DNA from: an uncultured Apibacter sp.
GTDB taxonomy: Bacteria; Bacteroidota; Bacteroidia; Flavobacteriales; Weeksellaceae
Reading direction: 5' to 3'
Assembly: GCA_945280365.1 (NCBI GenBank)
Contig: CALYQD010000015.1
Span: 1 to 60,195, forward strand
Length of the DNA stretch: 60,195 bases
The position numbers and the translations under genes were made by a program. How positions within the stretch are numbered: the stretch's first letter is position 1; every line of letters begins with the position of its first letter. Below the pieces are notes generated by a model that saw only the letters and a program-made list of their open reading frames with translations, did no database searches and was not told the DNA's origin. This document shows, piece after piece, positions 46,968 to 55,672 of this stretch.

Positions 46968-47777
46968 ATGGATTATAGTAAGTTAAAATTAGTGGTAACA
47001 GATATGGATGGCACCTTGCTTCATTCAGACCATACATTAAATAAGGAGTTCTTTACAATTTATGAAAAGCTGAAAAGATTGGATATAAAATTTGCTGTAG
47101 CTAGTGGAAGACAATATTACAGTCTTTTAGGTGATTTTGAAAGTATTAAAGATGAAATATATTTCATTGCGGAAAATGGAGGGAATGTGGTACATGATGA
47201 AAAACAATTATTTGTTCATAAACTTGATCAAGAGGTAATTAATGAAGTAGCACAATTAATTTTACCCTTACCGGATACACAGATGCTTTTATGTGGGGTA
47301 AACAGTGCATACATTGAAGAAGGTCATTATGAATTTGAAAAGCAAATAGCTCCCTATTATCCTAAAAGAAAAATTATTGCGGATTTTCAAAAAAAACTTA
47401 ATGATCAGATTGTAAAAATTGCCATATATAATTCTGATAGTTCCGAAGAAAATATTTTACCACTTGTTGAACATCTCAGTGAAAATTATCAAGTAGTAAT
47501 ATCGGGGAAAAATTGGTTGGATATATCTGTTAACAATGCCAATAAGGGGTTTGCATTAAAAGAAATTCAAGAAATATTAAAAATATCTAAAGATGAAACT
47601 ATGGCTTTTGGGGATTATTTAAATGATTTAGGTATGTTTAATGAAAGTTATTTTAGTTATGCAATGAAAAATGCTCATCCCAAATTGAAAGAAATCGCAA
47701 AATTTGAAGCAGACACTAATGATGAAGATGGGGTATTAAAGGTATTAAAGGAAGTGATTGCGCAAAGAGGATTATAA
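46968..47777 (+). CDS. HAD-family (Cof-type) phosphatase
   Basis: A 269-residue phosphatase. The nucleophile motif is VTDMDGTLLHSDHTL (Asp12, Asp14), motif II 'FAVASGRQY', and motif IV 'AFGDYLNDLGMF', with a C2 cap between. Cof-type members hydrolyse sugar phosphates and similar compounds. The substrate cannot be told. Co-transcribed with fmt, 8 bases away. Confidence 0.9.
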   Translation: MDYSKLKLVVTDMDGTLLHSDHTLNKEFFTIYEKLKRLDIKFAVASGRQYYSLLGDFESIKDEIYFIAENGGNVVHDEKQLFVHKLDQEVINEVAQLILPLPDTQMLLCGVNSAYIEEGHYEFEKQIAPYYPKRKIIADFQKKLNDQIVKIAIYNSDSSEENILPLVEHLSENYQVVISGKNWLDISVNNANKGFALKEIQEILKISKDETMAFGDYLNDLGMFNESYFSYAMKNAHPKLKEIAKFEADTNDEDGVLKVLKEVIAQRGL

Positions 47778-47981
47778 ATAACTAAAGATTGCACGTTATT
47801 TATTGGTATTTTATATAAATACTGTTATAATTAATAATAATTATAATTGGTGAAAAAATAAAAATATTACCTAAATATAATTAAAATAAAGGAAATTTTC
47901 CTATATCGTGTTAATAAGGATACTGTTTAAAGATTAGGATTATACTCAATTATTTTTTTTAAGAATTTAAATAAAAACAAA

Positions 47982-48740
47982 ATGAAAAGAAAAATATTTA
48001 CCTTATTAATAATTGTTTCGTACATAGTAAAAGCAGCTAATTTAGAAGTTGGATACACTGCAGTTTCAAATACTATTTTGGAACAAGAACCAACGTTAGA
48101 ATCAGTTCTTCATAACTATTATATTGCTGTAGCCGGAAGTAAAGAAAAATTAGAACAGCTTACTTCCTTAGTTTCTAAAGGGGAAATGTCTATTAAGGAT
48201 GTTCCTAATAAAGTGAGTTTTGAAATTAAATACAAAACACCTAATAAGTATATATCTAAATTTTTATTTATGGGAAAAACCACGATAACTGGTTTTGATG
48301 GAAAAAACCTATTTTACAATATGAGTGCTGTTGACTATGAAGATCAATTAAGAGAAAGACTACTACCATTAAAAGGAATATCAGAGTTATATTATACCTC
48401 TGACAATGCCGTATTTGATGGTAAGGAAATGTTAGCTGGTAAGGAAGTTTATAAGATAATAGTTACAGATAATTTTGTAAAACACGTTGTTTATTTCGAT
48501 CTTAAAACAGGTTTCAAAGTAAAGGAGGATATAATAGAGTGTATTGAAGTGAATGAAGTAGTGATGACAAAAGAGTATTCAGATTATAAAAATTTTAATG
48601 GATATAAATTACCCACTAAGATTACCACAAATATTATCCGAAAAACAGATACGAAAACCTATACTTTTCCTGAAATTCAAGAAACCATTACTAAGTATAA
48701 AATAAATCCTAAATTAAACGATTCAGAATTCAAACTTTAA
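47982..48740 (+). CDS. Secreted LolA/LppX-fold-like protein of unknown function
   Basis: A 252-residue protein with a signal peptide (about 1-18, MKRKIFTLLIIVSYIVKA) and the beta-rich pattern of LolA-like or 'outer membrane lipoprotein-sorting' proteins: 'GEMSIKDVPNKVSFEIKYKTPNKYISKFLFMG...GFDGKNLFYNM', then 'KHVVYFDLKTGFKVKEDI'. No lipobox is seen, so it is probably soluble in the periplasm. Alone, after a 204-base spacer; a terminator follows at once. The assignment is by pattern only. Confidence 0.55.
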   Translation: MKRKIFTLLIIVSYIVKAANLEVGYTAVSNTILEQEPTLESVLHNYYIAVAGSKEKLEQLTSLVSKGEMSIKDVPNKVSFEIKYKTPNKYISKFLFMGKTTITGFDGKNLFYNMSAVDYEDQLRERLLPLKGISELYYTSDNAVFDGKEMLAGKEVYKIIVTDNFVKHVVYFDLKTGFKVKEDIIECIEVNEVVMTKEYSDYKNFNGYKLPTKITTNIIRKTDTKTYTFPEIQETITKYKINPKLNDSEFKL

Positions 48741-48748
48741 TTTTAAAT

Positions 48749-48771
48749 AAAAGGCCTTTTTAAGGCCTTTT
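48749..48771. terminator. Bidirectional intrinsic terminator
   Basis: AAAAGGCC pairs with GGCCTTTT, loop of 7, between the convergent LolA-like and MscS genes. Confidence 0.85.
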
Positions 48772-48789
48772 ATTATAATATTAGTTAAA

Positions 48790-50565
48790 TTAATCATTAG
48801 TTTTCTTTTTATATTGCGGTGGCATGACAGTTTCATTGCCATCTCGCTCTGCATAAAAATGTGGAGACAAAATTTCAATTCCTTCTTCATGGAACCTATC
48901 AATAATATTTTTATGAAGATTTGAATAAACTTTAGGCATAGCCAAATCGCAATCTGTGTAAGCATTAATTTGATAGCAGCAATAAAAATCTTCTAACTCT
49001 TTAATTAAAACAAAGGGAGAAGGATTTTTCATTACCCCCTCAGTATTTGTTGCAGCTTCAATAAGTAAATCCTCCACTTTTTTTCGAGGAATATCATAAC
49101 CTACTGTAATATCTGAATAAATGATAATTCCATAGTTTCTTGCTGAAGTGCTATAATTGACTGTTTGAGAGGAAAGTATAAATGAATTAGGTATTGTAAT
49201 TAATTCATTTTTAGATGTTCTGATACGTGTTACAAAAGGCGTTTTTTCAACTACATTTCCAACCGTATCATTTAATTTAATTTGATCTCCTATTTTAAAG
49301 GCACGCATATAGGTGATAACTAATCCGGACATTAAATTTCCAATTACAGTAGTTGAACCTAAAGATATGATAAGTCCAATAAACACAGATATTCCTTGAA
49401 AGGCGGGAGAATTGGAATTAGGAAGTAGAGGCCATATCATTATAAACATAAAAGAATAAAGTAAAAAGCGAAGGATATTGAAGGTTGAGTAAGCCCAATC
49501 CGAATAAAAGCCTTTTATTTTAATTCTTTCTTCGAATATTTCTCCTGCAAAATATTTTAAGATTTTAATAATATATTTGAAAATAAGGTATATAAAAATA
49601 ATTTTTACAAGATTTGGTATGTAATGTATAATTGTATTTCCCATGTCTTTGGCCATGTTGCTCACAAAATTGAAAATATAATACACATATTTTTCTGTTT
49701 CAGGAAAAATTGAAAAAATAATAAATAAAGATATAATTAATTGGATAATGATAAATGAATATTTAATTACCTTCGTTACGGAAACCAATAACACTTCCTG
49801 TCGATCATTTGTTAGGAATTTATTAGCTTTGAATTTTTCATTAATTAATTTTTTTAAATAATTTTTAATTTTATTAAATAATTTTTGAGTAAAATAAATA
49901 GCAATTATTTGAATAATAATAACTAAAAATAAAATTAAGAATGATTTAATTTTTTGCTGAAGTCCGTATTTTGAATGGAGTTCAGAAATTTTTTTAGAAA
50001 TAATTGAGGTATACTTTTTAGCAAGATCTTGTCGAGATAAATTTTGCCATAATCCATCCTGATCCGACAAAGTAATTATAACTTTATCACCTGACATTAT
50101 ATCGGTTACATATTCGGTTTCATAGGTATAAATAGAGTCTGGTTTAAGTTTTAATTTTTTTCCTTCTGCTAGTATTACTTCCTGTACTTTACTTGCGCGG
50201 TCAGCAGGCATAACTCCCCCTCTTCTTGCATATAGATAAAATAATGTATCTCTATCGATAACAACAGGAAATCCTTTGGTAGTTGCTCGTAGTGAATCTA
50301 TTCGCTTTTTCTGTAATGCTTTTTTTAAGGAATCCGTTTTACCCATATTTTTCTTTTCAGTGAGTAGGGCAATTTGACTCAATTTTAATTCTTGGACTTG
50401 CATTTTTAATTCCTGAATTTTAAGAGAGTCTCTTTTTCCTTGAGATAGGAGAGTGTCTTCGCATTCACTGTTATTTTCACTAGTATTTTGAGCGTAGGCA
50501 CCCAAAGTTGTAGTTAAATAGAGCAGTATTAAGAAGAATATATTTTGATTTGTTTTTTTCATCAT
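48790..50565 (-). CDS. MscS-family mechanosensitive ion channel
   Basis: A 591-residue channel. A signal peptide (residues 1-25, ending near GAYAQ) and a periplasmic part (about 26-205) precede several membrane helices (205-410) and the MscS beta domain: 'TTVIGNLMSGLVITYMRAFKIGDQIKLNDTVGNVVEKTPFVTRIRTSKNELITIPNSFIL' starts near 405. It opens under membrane tension to release solutes after osmotic downshock. The larger size than E. coli MscS (286 residues) matches the extended MscM/YbdG-type forms. Confidence 0.9.
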   Translation of the reverse strand: MMKKTNQNIFFLILLYLTTTLGAYAQNTSENNSECEDTLLSQGKRDSLKIQELKMQVQELKLSQIALLTEKKNMGKTDSLKKALQKKRIDSLRATTKGFPVVIDRDTLFYLYARRGGVMPADRASKVQEVILAEGKKLKLKPDSIYTYETEYVTDIMSGDKVIITLSDQDGLWQNLSRQDLAKKYTSIISKKISELHSKYGLQQKIKSFLILFLVIIIQIIAIYFTQKLFNKIKNYLKKLINEKFKANKFLTNDRQEVLLVSVTKVIKYSFIIIQLIISLFIIFSIFPETEKYVYYIFNFVSNMAKDMGNTIIHYIPNLVKIIFIYLIFKYIIKILKYFAGEIFEERIKIKGFYSDWAYSTFNILRFLLYSFMFIMIWPLLPNSNSPAFQGISVFIGLIISLGSTTVIGNLMSGLVITYMRAFKIGDQIKLNDTVGNVVEKTPFVTRIRTSKNELITIPNSFILSSQTVNYSTSARNYGIIIYSDITVGYDIPRKKVEDLLIEAATNTEGVMKNPSPFVLIKELEDFYCCYQINAYTDCDLAMPKVYSNLHKNIIDRFHEEGIEILSPHFYAERDGNETVMPPQYKKKTND

Positions 50566-50810
50566 ATGTGAATTTATACTTCATTAAGTGTAAGTAATTA
50601 TTATTTAATGAACATGTGTGATATAAAATAAAAAGATTTAATATTTTAGAGTTTTATTCTATATAAATAGGATAAAATTATTTAATTGTTTGTATTTTTA
50701 TTTTATAACAAATAAACTAATAAAATTTTAAAATAAAAAAAATATTTATAGATAAAAGAATCACATTCATAAATACTACCCCAAATAAGTTATGTGTATT
50801 ATTTAAACTT

Positions 50811-51593
50811 TTACAACCAGTTTTCATTAAGTAATTCGGCTAAATCTTTAACATATATTTCAGAGCTTTTATTTTTAGTCTGTATCCCATCTGCGAGCAT
50901 GGTATTGCAGAATGGGCATCCTGTAGCAATAATATCGGGATTAAGTTGTAAGGCCTCTTCTGTTCTCTCAATATTAATATCTTTAGAACCTCGTTCAGGT
51001 TCTTTAAACATTTGTGCACCTCCGGCACCACAGCAAAAGCCATTTTGTTTACAACGTTTCATTTCTAATAAATTTGCTTCAAGTTGGGCTAATAATTTTC
51101 GCGGAGCTTCATACTCATCATTGGCCCTTCCTAAATAACAAGGATCATGAAAAGTTATTTTCTTCCCCTTAAAGATTCCTCCTTTTACTTTTATTTTACC
51201 TTCATTTAGTAAAGATTGTAAAAATTGTGTATGATGTAACACTTCATAATTACCTCCTAATTGTGGATATTCATTCTTTAAAGTATTAAAACAATGAGGA
51301 CAGGCAGTCACTATTTTTTTTATTTGATAAGAATTTAAAATTTCTATATTCATCATTGCCTGCATTTGAAAAAGAAACTCGTTACCTGCTCTTTTTGCAG
51401 GATCCCCTGTACAACCTTCTTCCTGACCTAATATGGCGAATTCCACGTTAGCTTTTTGCAGTAAAGAAGCGAAAGATCTCGTTATTTTTTTAGCTCTTTC
51501 ATCAAAACTACCGGCACATCCCACCCAAAATAATATTTCCGGGGATTTGCCTTCTTCCTTAAATTCCGCCATTGTTTTTATGGGTCGTTCCAT
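50811..51593 (-). CDS. CCG-domain Fe-S protein (heterodisulfide-reductase-type subunit)
   Basis: A 260-residue protein with two CCG (cysteine-rich) units: 'ILFWVGCAGSFDERA...EEGCTGDPAKR...TACPHCFNTLKNEYP' and 'HDPCYLGRANDEYEAPRK...NGFCCGAGGAQMF...ATGCPFCNTML'. These bind noncubane Fe-S centres in HdrB and related subunits such as GlpC and LutA. Placed 34 bases after the membrane Fe-S subunit gene; the pair is a conserved electron-transfer module in Bacteroidota. The electron donor and acceptor are unknown. Confidence 0.87.
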   Translation of the reverse strand: MERPIKTMAEFKEEGKSPEILFWVGCAGSFDERAKKITRSFASLLQKANVEFAILGQEEGCTGDPAKRAGNEFLFQMQAMMNIEILNSYQIKKIVTACPHCFNTLKNEYPQLGGNYEVLHHTQFLQSLLNEGKIKVKGGIFKGKKITFHDPCYLGRANDEYEAPRKLLAQLEANLLEMKRCKQNGFCCGAGGAQMFKEPERGSKDINIERTEEALQLNPDIIATGCPFCNTMLADGIQTKNKSSEIYVKDLAELLNENWL

Positions 51594-51627
51594 GATGTGG
51601 TTTATTTTCTAAAAATAAATAAAAAAA

Positions 51628-52947
51628 TTACTCTTTAGTCCAATTTGCTCTATCACTTTGACTAAATTGCCAAGGTGCATTATTATTTTCTATATTATTC
51701 ATCATAATATTCAATTCATTAGGTGCATCCGTTTTTTCCATAACTAAATATCTTCTCATATCAATAATAATGGAAAGAGGATCAATGAGAAGCGGACAAG
51801 CTTCTACACAGGCATTACAAGTAGTACAGGCCCAAAGTTCTTCTGTAGAGATATAGTCTCCTAAAAGTTGTTTACCGTCCTCCAAAAAATGTCCGTTTTT
51901 ATCAATGTTTCTTCCTATTTCATCTATACGATCACGTACATCCATCATAATTTTCCTAGGAGAAAGTTTTTTTCCGGTTAAATTTGCCGGACAATTTGAA
52001 GTGCACCGTCCACATTCAGTACATGTATAAGCATTTAACAATTGAACCCATGATAAATCTGTTGCATCACTAACTCCAAATTTTTCTGGAATGGTATCAT
52101 CCGCTTCAGCACTGTATGGATCCGTATTCGGGGCTATTAATAATTTTACTTCTTTAGATACGGATTCCAGATTATTCAACTGTCCTTTTTTATGAAGGGA
52201 AGCAAAATAAGTATTGGGAAAAGCCAATATAATATGCAAATGTTTTGAAAAATAAAGATAGTTTAAAAAAAATAATACTCCTATATAATGAAACCACCAA
52301 GTGGATTTTTGCCATATGAATAAGCTTTCTTTAGAAAAGGAAGAAAATAATTGCTCAAAAGTATAAGTACTTATCGGGAAAAATCCACAAGAGTACTCGA
52401 TTCCCATTCTTTGAAGGGTTGAATCGGATGCATTCATAATAAGTAATGAAAGCATCATTAAAAATTCTATAGCTAAAATGAGGTTTCCGTCCATATGCGG
52501 CCAACCTAGTAAATCTTTAGAATTAAGTCTAGAAACTTTAGTTATGTTTCTTCGTATAAAGAAAATGGTAACTGCAATTAATACTAAAAAAGATAATATA
52601 TCTACCGTACCGGTTACAAAATTGTAAAAAGAGGCAGGTAATATTTTTCCGAAATATCTATGCGTACCTAATATTCCGTCTGCAAATATTTCAATTAATT
52701 CAATATTTATAATAATAAAGCCAGAATATACTATAATGTGTAAAAGTCCGGATATAGGACGAATCATCATTTTTCCTTGCCCTATGGCTATTCTTAAAAC
52801 TAAGAGCCACCTTTGAGCAATATGATCTGAACGATTTTCAGATTTGCCTAATAGAATATTTCTTTTTATTTTAAGAATATTACGAATGAACAATCCAATT
52901 CCAACAAAAGCAAGAAGTAAGAATATGATGTTCTGTACGTAATCCAT
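51628..52947 (-). CDS. Membrane-bound 4Fe-4S dicluster electron-transfer subunit
   Basis: A 439-residue protein with about five membrane helices (5-250) resembling a nitrate-reductase gamma/HdrE-type cytochrome subunit, then two 4Fe-4S clusters: 'AYTCTECGRCTSNCPANLTGK' and 'LWACTTCNACVEACPLLIDP'. It should pass electrons between the quinone pool and the CCG partner encoded next. Upstream, 45 bases away, is the MCE-domain gene. The overall pathway is not known. Confidence 0.85.
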   Translation of the reverse strand: MDYVQNIIFLLLAFVGIGLFIRNILKIKRNILLGKSENRSDHIAQRWLLVLRIAIGQGKMMIRPISGLLHIIVYSGFIIINIELIEIFADGILGTHRYFGKILPASFYNFVTGTVDILSFLVLIAVTIFFIRRNITKVSRLNSKDLLGWPHMDGNLILAIEFLMMLSLLIMNASDSTLQRMGIEYSCGFFPISTYTFEQLFSSFSKESLFIWQKSTWWFHYIGVLFFLNYLYFSKHLHIILAFPNTYFASLHKKGQLNNLESVSKEVKLLIAPNTDPYSAEADDTIPEKFGVSDATDLSWVQLLNAYTCTECGRCTSNCPANLTGKKLSPRKIMMDVRDRIDEIGRNIDKNGHFLEDGKQLLGDYISTEELWACTTCNACVEACPLLIDPLSIIIDMRRYLVMEKTDAPNELNIMMNNIENNNAPWQFSQSDRANWTKE

Positions 52948-52992
52948 AATTAGCTTATTAACGGATCTTCAAACCCATAACAGAATTTATTG

Positions 52993-53967
52993 TTAGTTGA
53001 TCGGCTCTTCTTTTTTTTTGGTTTTATCTTTTCCCCCAAAGATTGAAAAATGTACATATCTTTTTGGATGGGTTTTTAAATCATCCAATAAAACGCTCAA
53101 ATTTTTAGAAGCTTGAGTTAAATTTGAATATAATCCGGGATCATTCATAAGTTTCCCCATGGTACCTTCTCCAGAATTAATTTTACTTGATATATCATTA
53201 AGATTACTTAAAGTGGATTCCAGCTTCTTAACAGCAACATCCAAATCAGTTTTGTTAAGCTTATCGGCCATCATTCCATATTTTTCAACAGTTGAATTAG
53301 TAGTAACCAACATCTTGTTCGTATTGTCTATAGCCGTAGTAATTTTAGATGAATTAGTGGCGAGCAATTGATTTGCACCTTTACCTAATTTATTGAATTC
53401 AGCTATAGCATTGTTTAAATTAGCTAAAGAAGCTTCTATGTTTTGTCTGTTTTTTTCATTAAGAAGCTTATTAGTAGAGGCCAAGGTAGAGTCTAACCGC
53501 ATCAATACTGTATTCGCATTGTCACTGATAGGTTTTATCTTTTCTTCAGCGAGATCCATTAAACCGGGAACTAAACTTCCTTTTAGGGTATCACCTGATT
53601 TCGCAATTTCTGCTTGATCTTCTGCCAGCACTAAGTTAATTTCTGCTCCATTCATAAAGCTAGTAACAATTTGAGCAACAGAATTTTTAGAAAATTTATA
53701 ATCTTTGTCTACATTTATGGATACAATGAAACTAATATTTTTTGTTTTGGTTGGGACCGGGGTAATAGATTCGACCATACCTACCTTCAATCCGTTTATA
53801 TTTACATTTTTGGATTTTGATAAACCTTCAACTTTATTATACTTTATATAATAGGTATTTTGGTTAGTAAAAATGTTTTGTGCTTTTAAAAATTTAAATA
53901 ACCACCAAAAAGCTATTAAGGTTACAATTATTATTATACCTGCTATAAATTCCTTTCTTGCTTTCAC
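52993..53967 (-). CDS. MlaD/MCE-domain lipid-transport protein
   Basis: A 324-residue protein with one N-terminal membrane anchor (about 8-26), an MCE domain (about 38-115, 'YYIKYNKVEGLSKSKNVNINGLKVGMVESI') and a long alpha-helical tail (about 130-300) with Asn-rich, coiled-coil-like sequence. MCE proteins build tunnels carrying lipids between membranes. No permease or ATPase gene for such a system is adjacent. A good -7 box, TATATTTG, lies 26-33 bases upstream. Confidence 0.88.
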   Translation of the reverse strand: MKARKEFIAGIIIIVTLIAFWWLFKFLKAQNIFTNQNTYYIKYNKVEGLSKSKNVNINGLKVGMVESITPVPTKTKNISFIVSINVDKDYKFSKNSVAQIVTSFMNGAEINLVLAEDQAEIAKSGDTLKGSLVPGLMDLAEEKIKPISDNANTVLMRLDSTLASTNKLLNEKNRQNIEASLANLNNAIAEFNKLGKGANQLLATNSSKITTAIDNTNKMLVTTNSTVEKYGMMADKLNKTDLDVAVKKLESTLSNLNDISSKINSGEGTMGKLMNDPGLYSNLTQASKNLSVLLDDLKTHPKRYVHFSIFGGKDKTKKKEEPIN

Positions 53968-53992
53968 TTTTATATTTTAGAATAACTTTTGA

Positions 53993-54000
53993 CAAATATA
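53993..54000 (-). promoter_or_regulatory. -7 box of the MCE-domain gene
   Basis: TATATTTG on the minus strand, full match to TAnnTTTG; -33 not clear. Confidence 0.55.
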
Positions 54001-54178
54001 AACAATTAATAAAAAAACCATTGTTTTTTTTAAATGAAGATAAATAAAAGAGATAGAAGCAAAAGTTCTCAATGGTTTTTAGGGTTTATGTTATTATAAT
54101 TTTTCAATTTTAATAAATTGATACTTAATCGTGTAAGTAAATTGATTATGAAAATAGTTTAAAAATTGAAAAAAAAGT

Positions 54179-54209
54179 TTGCAGAAAAGAAAAATCAATT
54201 CTATATTTG
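54179..54209 (+). promoter_or_regulatory. Promoter of the tRNA-Gly/tRNA-Leu operon
   Basis: TTG (54179-54181), exactly 20 bases, then TATATTTG (54202-54209): the best promoter in the window by fit to the Bacteroidota consensus, 35 bases before tRNA-Gly. Confidence 0.85.
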
Positions 54210-54243
54210 CAAACCAAATTACAAGAGAGACGTTAATTGAAGC

Positions 54244-54316
<73 letters not shown>

Positions 54317-54348
54317 CAGGTTTGATAATTAAAATTTAATAATACTAA

Positions 54349-54432
54349 GCCCCGGTGGTGGAATTGGTAGACACGCAGGACTTAAAATCCTGTGGCCATT
54401 AGGCTGTACGGGTTCAAGTCCCGTCTGGGGTA
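54349..54432 (+). tRNA. tRNA-Leu (UAA)
   Basis: An 84-base class II tRNA: acceptor GCCCCGG with CTGGGGT, anticodon loop CTTAAAA (anticodon TAA at 54383-54385), a long variable arm, and GGTTCAAGTCC in the T arm. Co-transcribed with tRNA-Gly. TTA is the main leucine codon in this AT-rich DNA, so this tRNA carries much of the load. Confidence 0.97.
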
Positions 54433-54439
54433 CGTTTTT

Positions 54440-54486
54440 AAAGGCTTAAACATTTGACTGTAAATGATTTAAGCCTTTTTCTTTTT
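54440..54486 (+). terminator. tRNA operon terminator
   Basis: AAAGGCTTAA pairs with TTAAGCCTTT, with an inner CATTT/AAATG pair, and the following TTCTTTTT is T-rich. Confidence 0.85.
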
Positions 54487-54586
54487 ACAATACGCCGACA
54501 TCAAGCCGAAAAATTAAGTAAAAAGTATTTTTTAGTAAAATTTGTTTGATGTCTTAATTAAAATAATCCCCCAATTATAAAACATA

Positions 54587-54618
54587 AAAAAGCACCTTAA
54601 AAATTTAAAGTGCTTTTA
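54587..54618 (-). terminator. Intrinsic terminator after the 96-residue unknown gene
   Basis: AAAAGCAC pairs with GTGCTTTT across an A/T-rich centre; on the minus strand it is followed by a T-run, downstream of the gene ending at 54649. Confidence 0.7.
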
Positions 54619-54648
54619 TAAATTATTTAAAGGTTGTTTAAACGCTAT

Positions 54649-54939
54649 TTAATTAATATTTAAAGAACTGTCTAAAAATTCAAAGGGTGCATAATCTAAC
54701 AACTCTCTTTGTATCTCTAGTAAATTAGTTACATCCTCAGGATTTGTGGTTATTAACATATTTTCATCTTTTAAACACAATATGTTTATACAAATATTTA
54801 AAATTGAAGTTTGTAACCTGTATAAGTGCCAATAATTACAAATTTCAAACTCTATAAACTTTTTACTTGTTTTGGAGTTTGTTTTAATCTTTTCTAAATA
54901 ACAAGGGGGAATACTGTTTTTTGTTGCATTTTTTTGCAT
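54649..54939 (-). CDS. Small protein of unknown function (96 residues)
   Basis: A 96-residue reading frame with its own terminator. The sequence has one Cys-containing hydrophobic stretch (LQTSILNICINILCL, about 42-57) and no family I know. Asn- and Lys-rich, as expected for AT-rich accessory DNA. Its start codon touches the first copy of a 16-bp direct repeat, so the 110-bp palindromic insert lies directly in its 5' region. It is first in the island after tRNA-Leu. It may be a real small gene, or a decayed remnant. Confidence 0.5.
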   Translation of the reverse strand: MQKNATKNSIPPCYLEKIKTNSKTSKKFIEFEICNYWHLYRLQTSILNICINILCLKDENMLITTNPEDVTNLLEIQRELLDYAPFEFLDSSLNIN

Positions 54940-54955
54940 AATGTTTTTACTTTAG
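54940..54955. repeat. 16-bp direct repeat, copy 1
   Basis: AATGTTTTTACTTTAG, identical to 55066-55081. Together they bracket a 110-bp palindromic insert. TACTTTAG with a TTG 21 bases before it also resembles a plus-strand promoter. Confidence 0.85.
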
Positions 54956-55065
54956 GAAATATAACCCCGTATAAATTAGGTGTCCTAGCGGTAAAAAAAT
55001 ATCGCTTGCAGTCCTTTCGGGTATTGCCACCATGTTATACGGGAAATTTTTTTACTAGTTTTCAA
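54956..55065. repeat. 110-bp palindromic insert between direct repeats
   Basis: The ends of the inner structure are CCCGTATAA (54966-54974) and TTATACGGG (55035-55043), a perfect 9-bp inverted repeat. Inside, GGTG/CACC, AGCG/CGCT and a GTCC-TTTC-GGGT hairpin can form arms, so the folded strand would resemble a small cloverleaf. GC content is clearly higher than the surroundings. No coding capacity. It may be a small non-autonomous mobile repeat or a recombination site; I believe similar sequences are dispersed in Bacteroidota, but cannot check. Confidence 0.7.
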
Positions 55066-55081
55066 AATGTTTTTACTTTAG
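55066..55081. repeat. 16-bp direct repeat, copy 2
   Basis: Identical to copy 1 at 54940-54955; distance between copies 126 bases. Confidence 0.85.
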
Positions 55082-55155
55082 AAGTTGTAAAAAGTAATAA
55101 AAAGCAAAATTTCTTTTGTTATAATGTTATGTTTTTTATTAAACTTAGTTATTTA

Positions 55156-55671
55156 AGGTTTTCAAAAAATTTGTTGAAAACCTATTAAAGATTGTTTTTG
55201 TTTGCTCCACAAAATAGGTAAGTAATTGAAGTAAACTTTTGATTCACTAAATTTGGTGAATCAAAAAAAGGTTGTTTTACATTCAACGAAATAATTACGG
55301 GTAATAATGTATTTTTTGATATTATTTTCACTTATTGGCTTACCTTTATATAATTGTTTTGACAACTTTGTCAAATCGTCGTACTATTTAGTAAATTGAG
55401 TAGTTCAAGAAAATTATTGAGTTACACGTTTGACAATTTAGTCAAACGAGAAAAATAATTTGCTTAATAATTTCGTTAAGCAAAAGTATTCACGATTGAT
55501 AAAGTTCTCAGATATAAAAACAAACCATTCTATAATGTTGTTGAGCGGTGTAATTACTTTATTAAAGAAATAAAATTTATTATTTCACTAAATTGTGAAA
55601 CCTGAAAAATACCGTACAACAAACTTGGCGAATGGGGCTTTTTTAACCCTTTTTCACAAACTTATGAAAAA
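55156..55671. repeat. Cluster of seven hairpins with similar loops
   Basis: Seven perfect short inverted repeats: 55156-55183 (arms AGGTTTTCAA), 55239-55264 (TTGATTCAC), 55358-55375 (TTTGAC), 55427-55448 (CGTTTGAC), 55459-55484 (TTTGCTTAA), 55583-55600 (TTTCAC), 55650-55671 (TTTTTCA). Stems differ, but each loop is 6-8 bases with A's on the left and T's on the right (aaaatttg, taaatttg, aacttt, aattta, taatttcg, taaatt, caaactta). No gene overlaps them. The last one sits at the stop of the DUF1493-like gene and may serve as its terminator. The AT-rich context raises chance pairing, but not to this density. Confidence 0.65.
55538..55622. repeat. Second imperfect inverted repeat of the island
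   Basis: TTGTTGAGCGGT (55538-55549) and ACCGTACAACAA (55611-55622) are inverted copies matching at 10 of 12 positions, 61 bases apart, enclosing one of the hairpins. Size and layout resemble the 54966-55043 structure. Possibly a recombination site of the attC type; unproven. Confidence 0.5.
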
Positions 55672-55672
55672 A

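Noticed and set aside
54934-55188. An 84-codon plus-strand frame across the palindromic insert
   Set aside because: Its repeated 'NVFTL' residues are only the translated 16-bp direct repeat, the rest is the palindrome. No protein-like pattern or upstream support.
55156-55671. CRISPR array
   Set aside because: The hairpins have no constant repeat and no regular spacing, and no cas genes are nearby.
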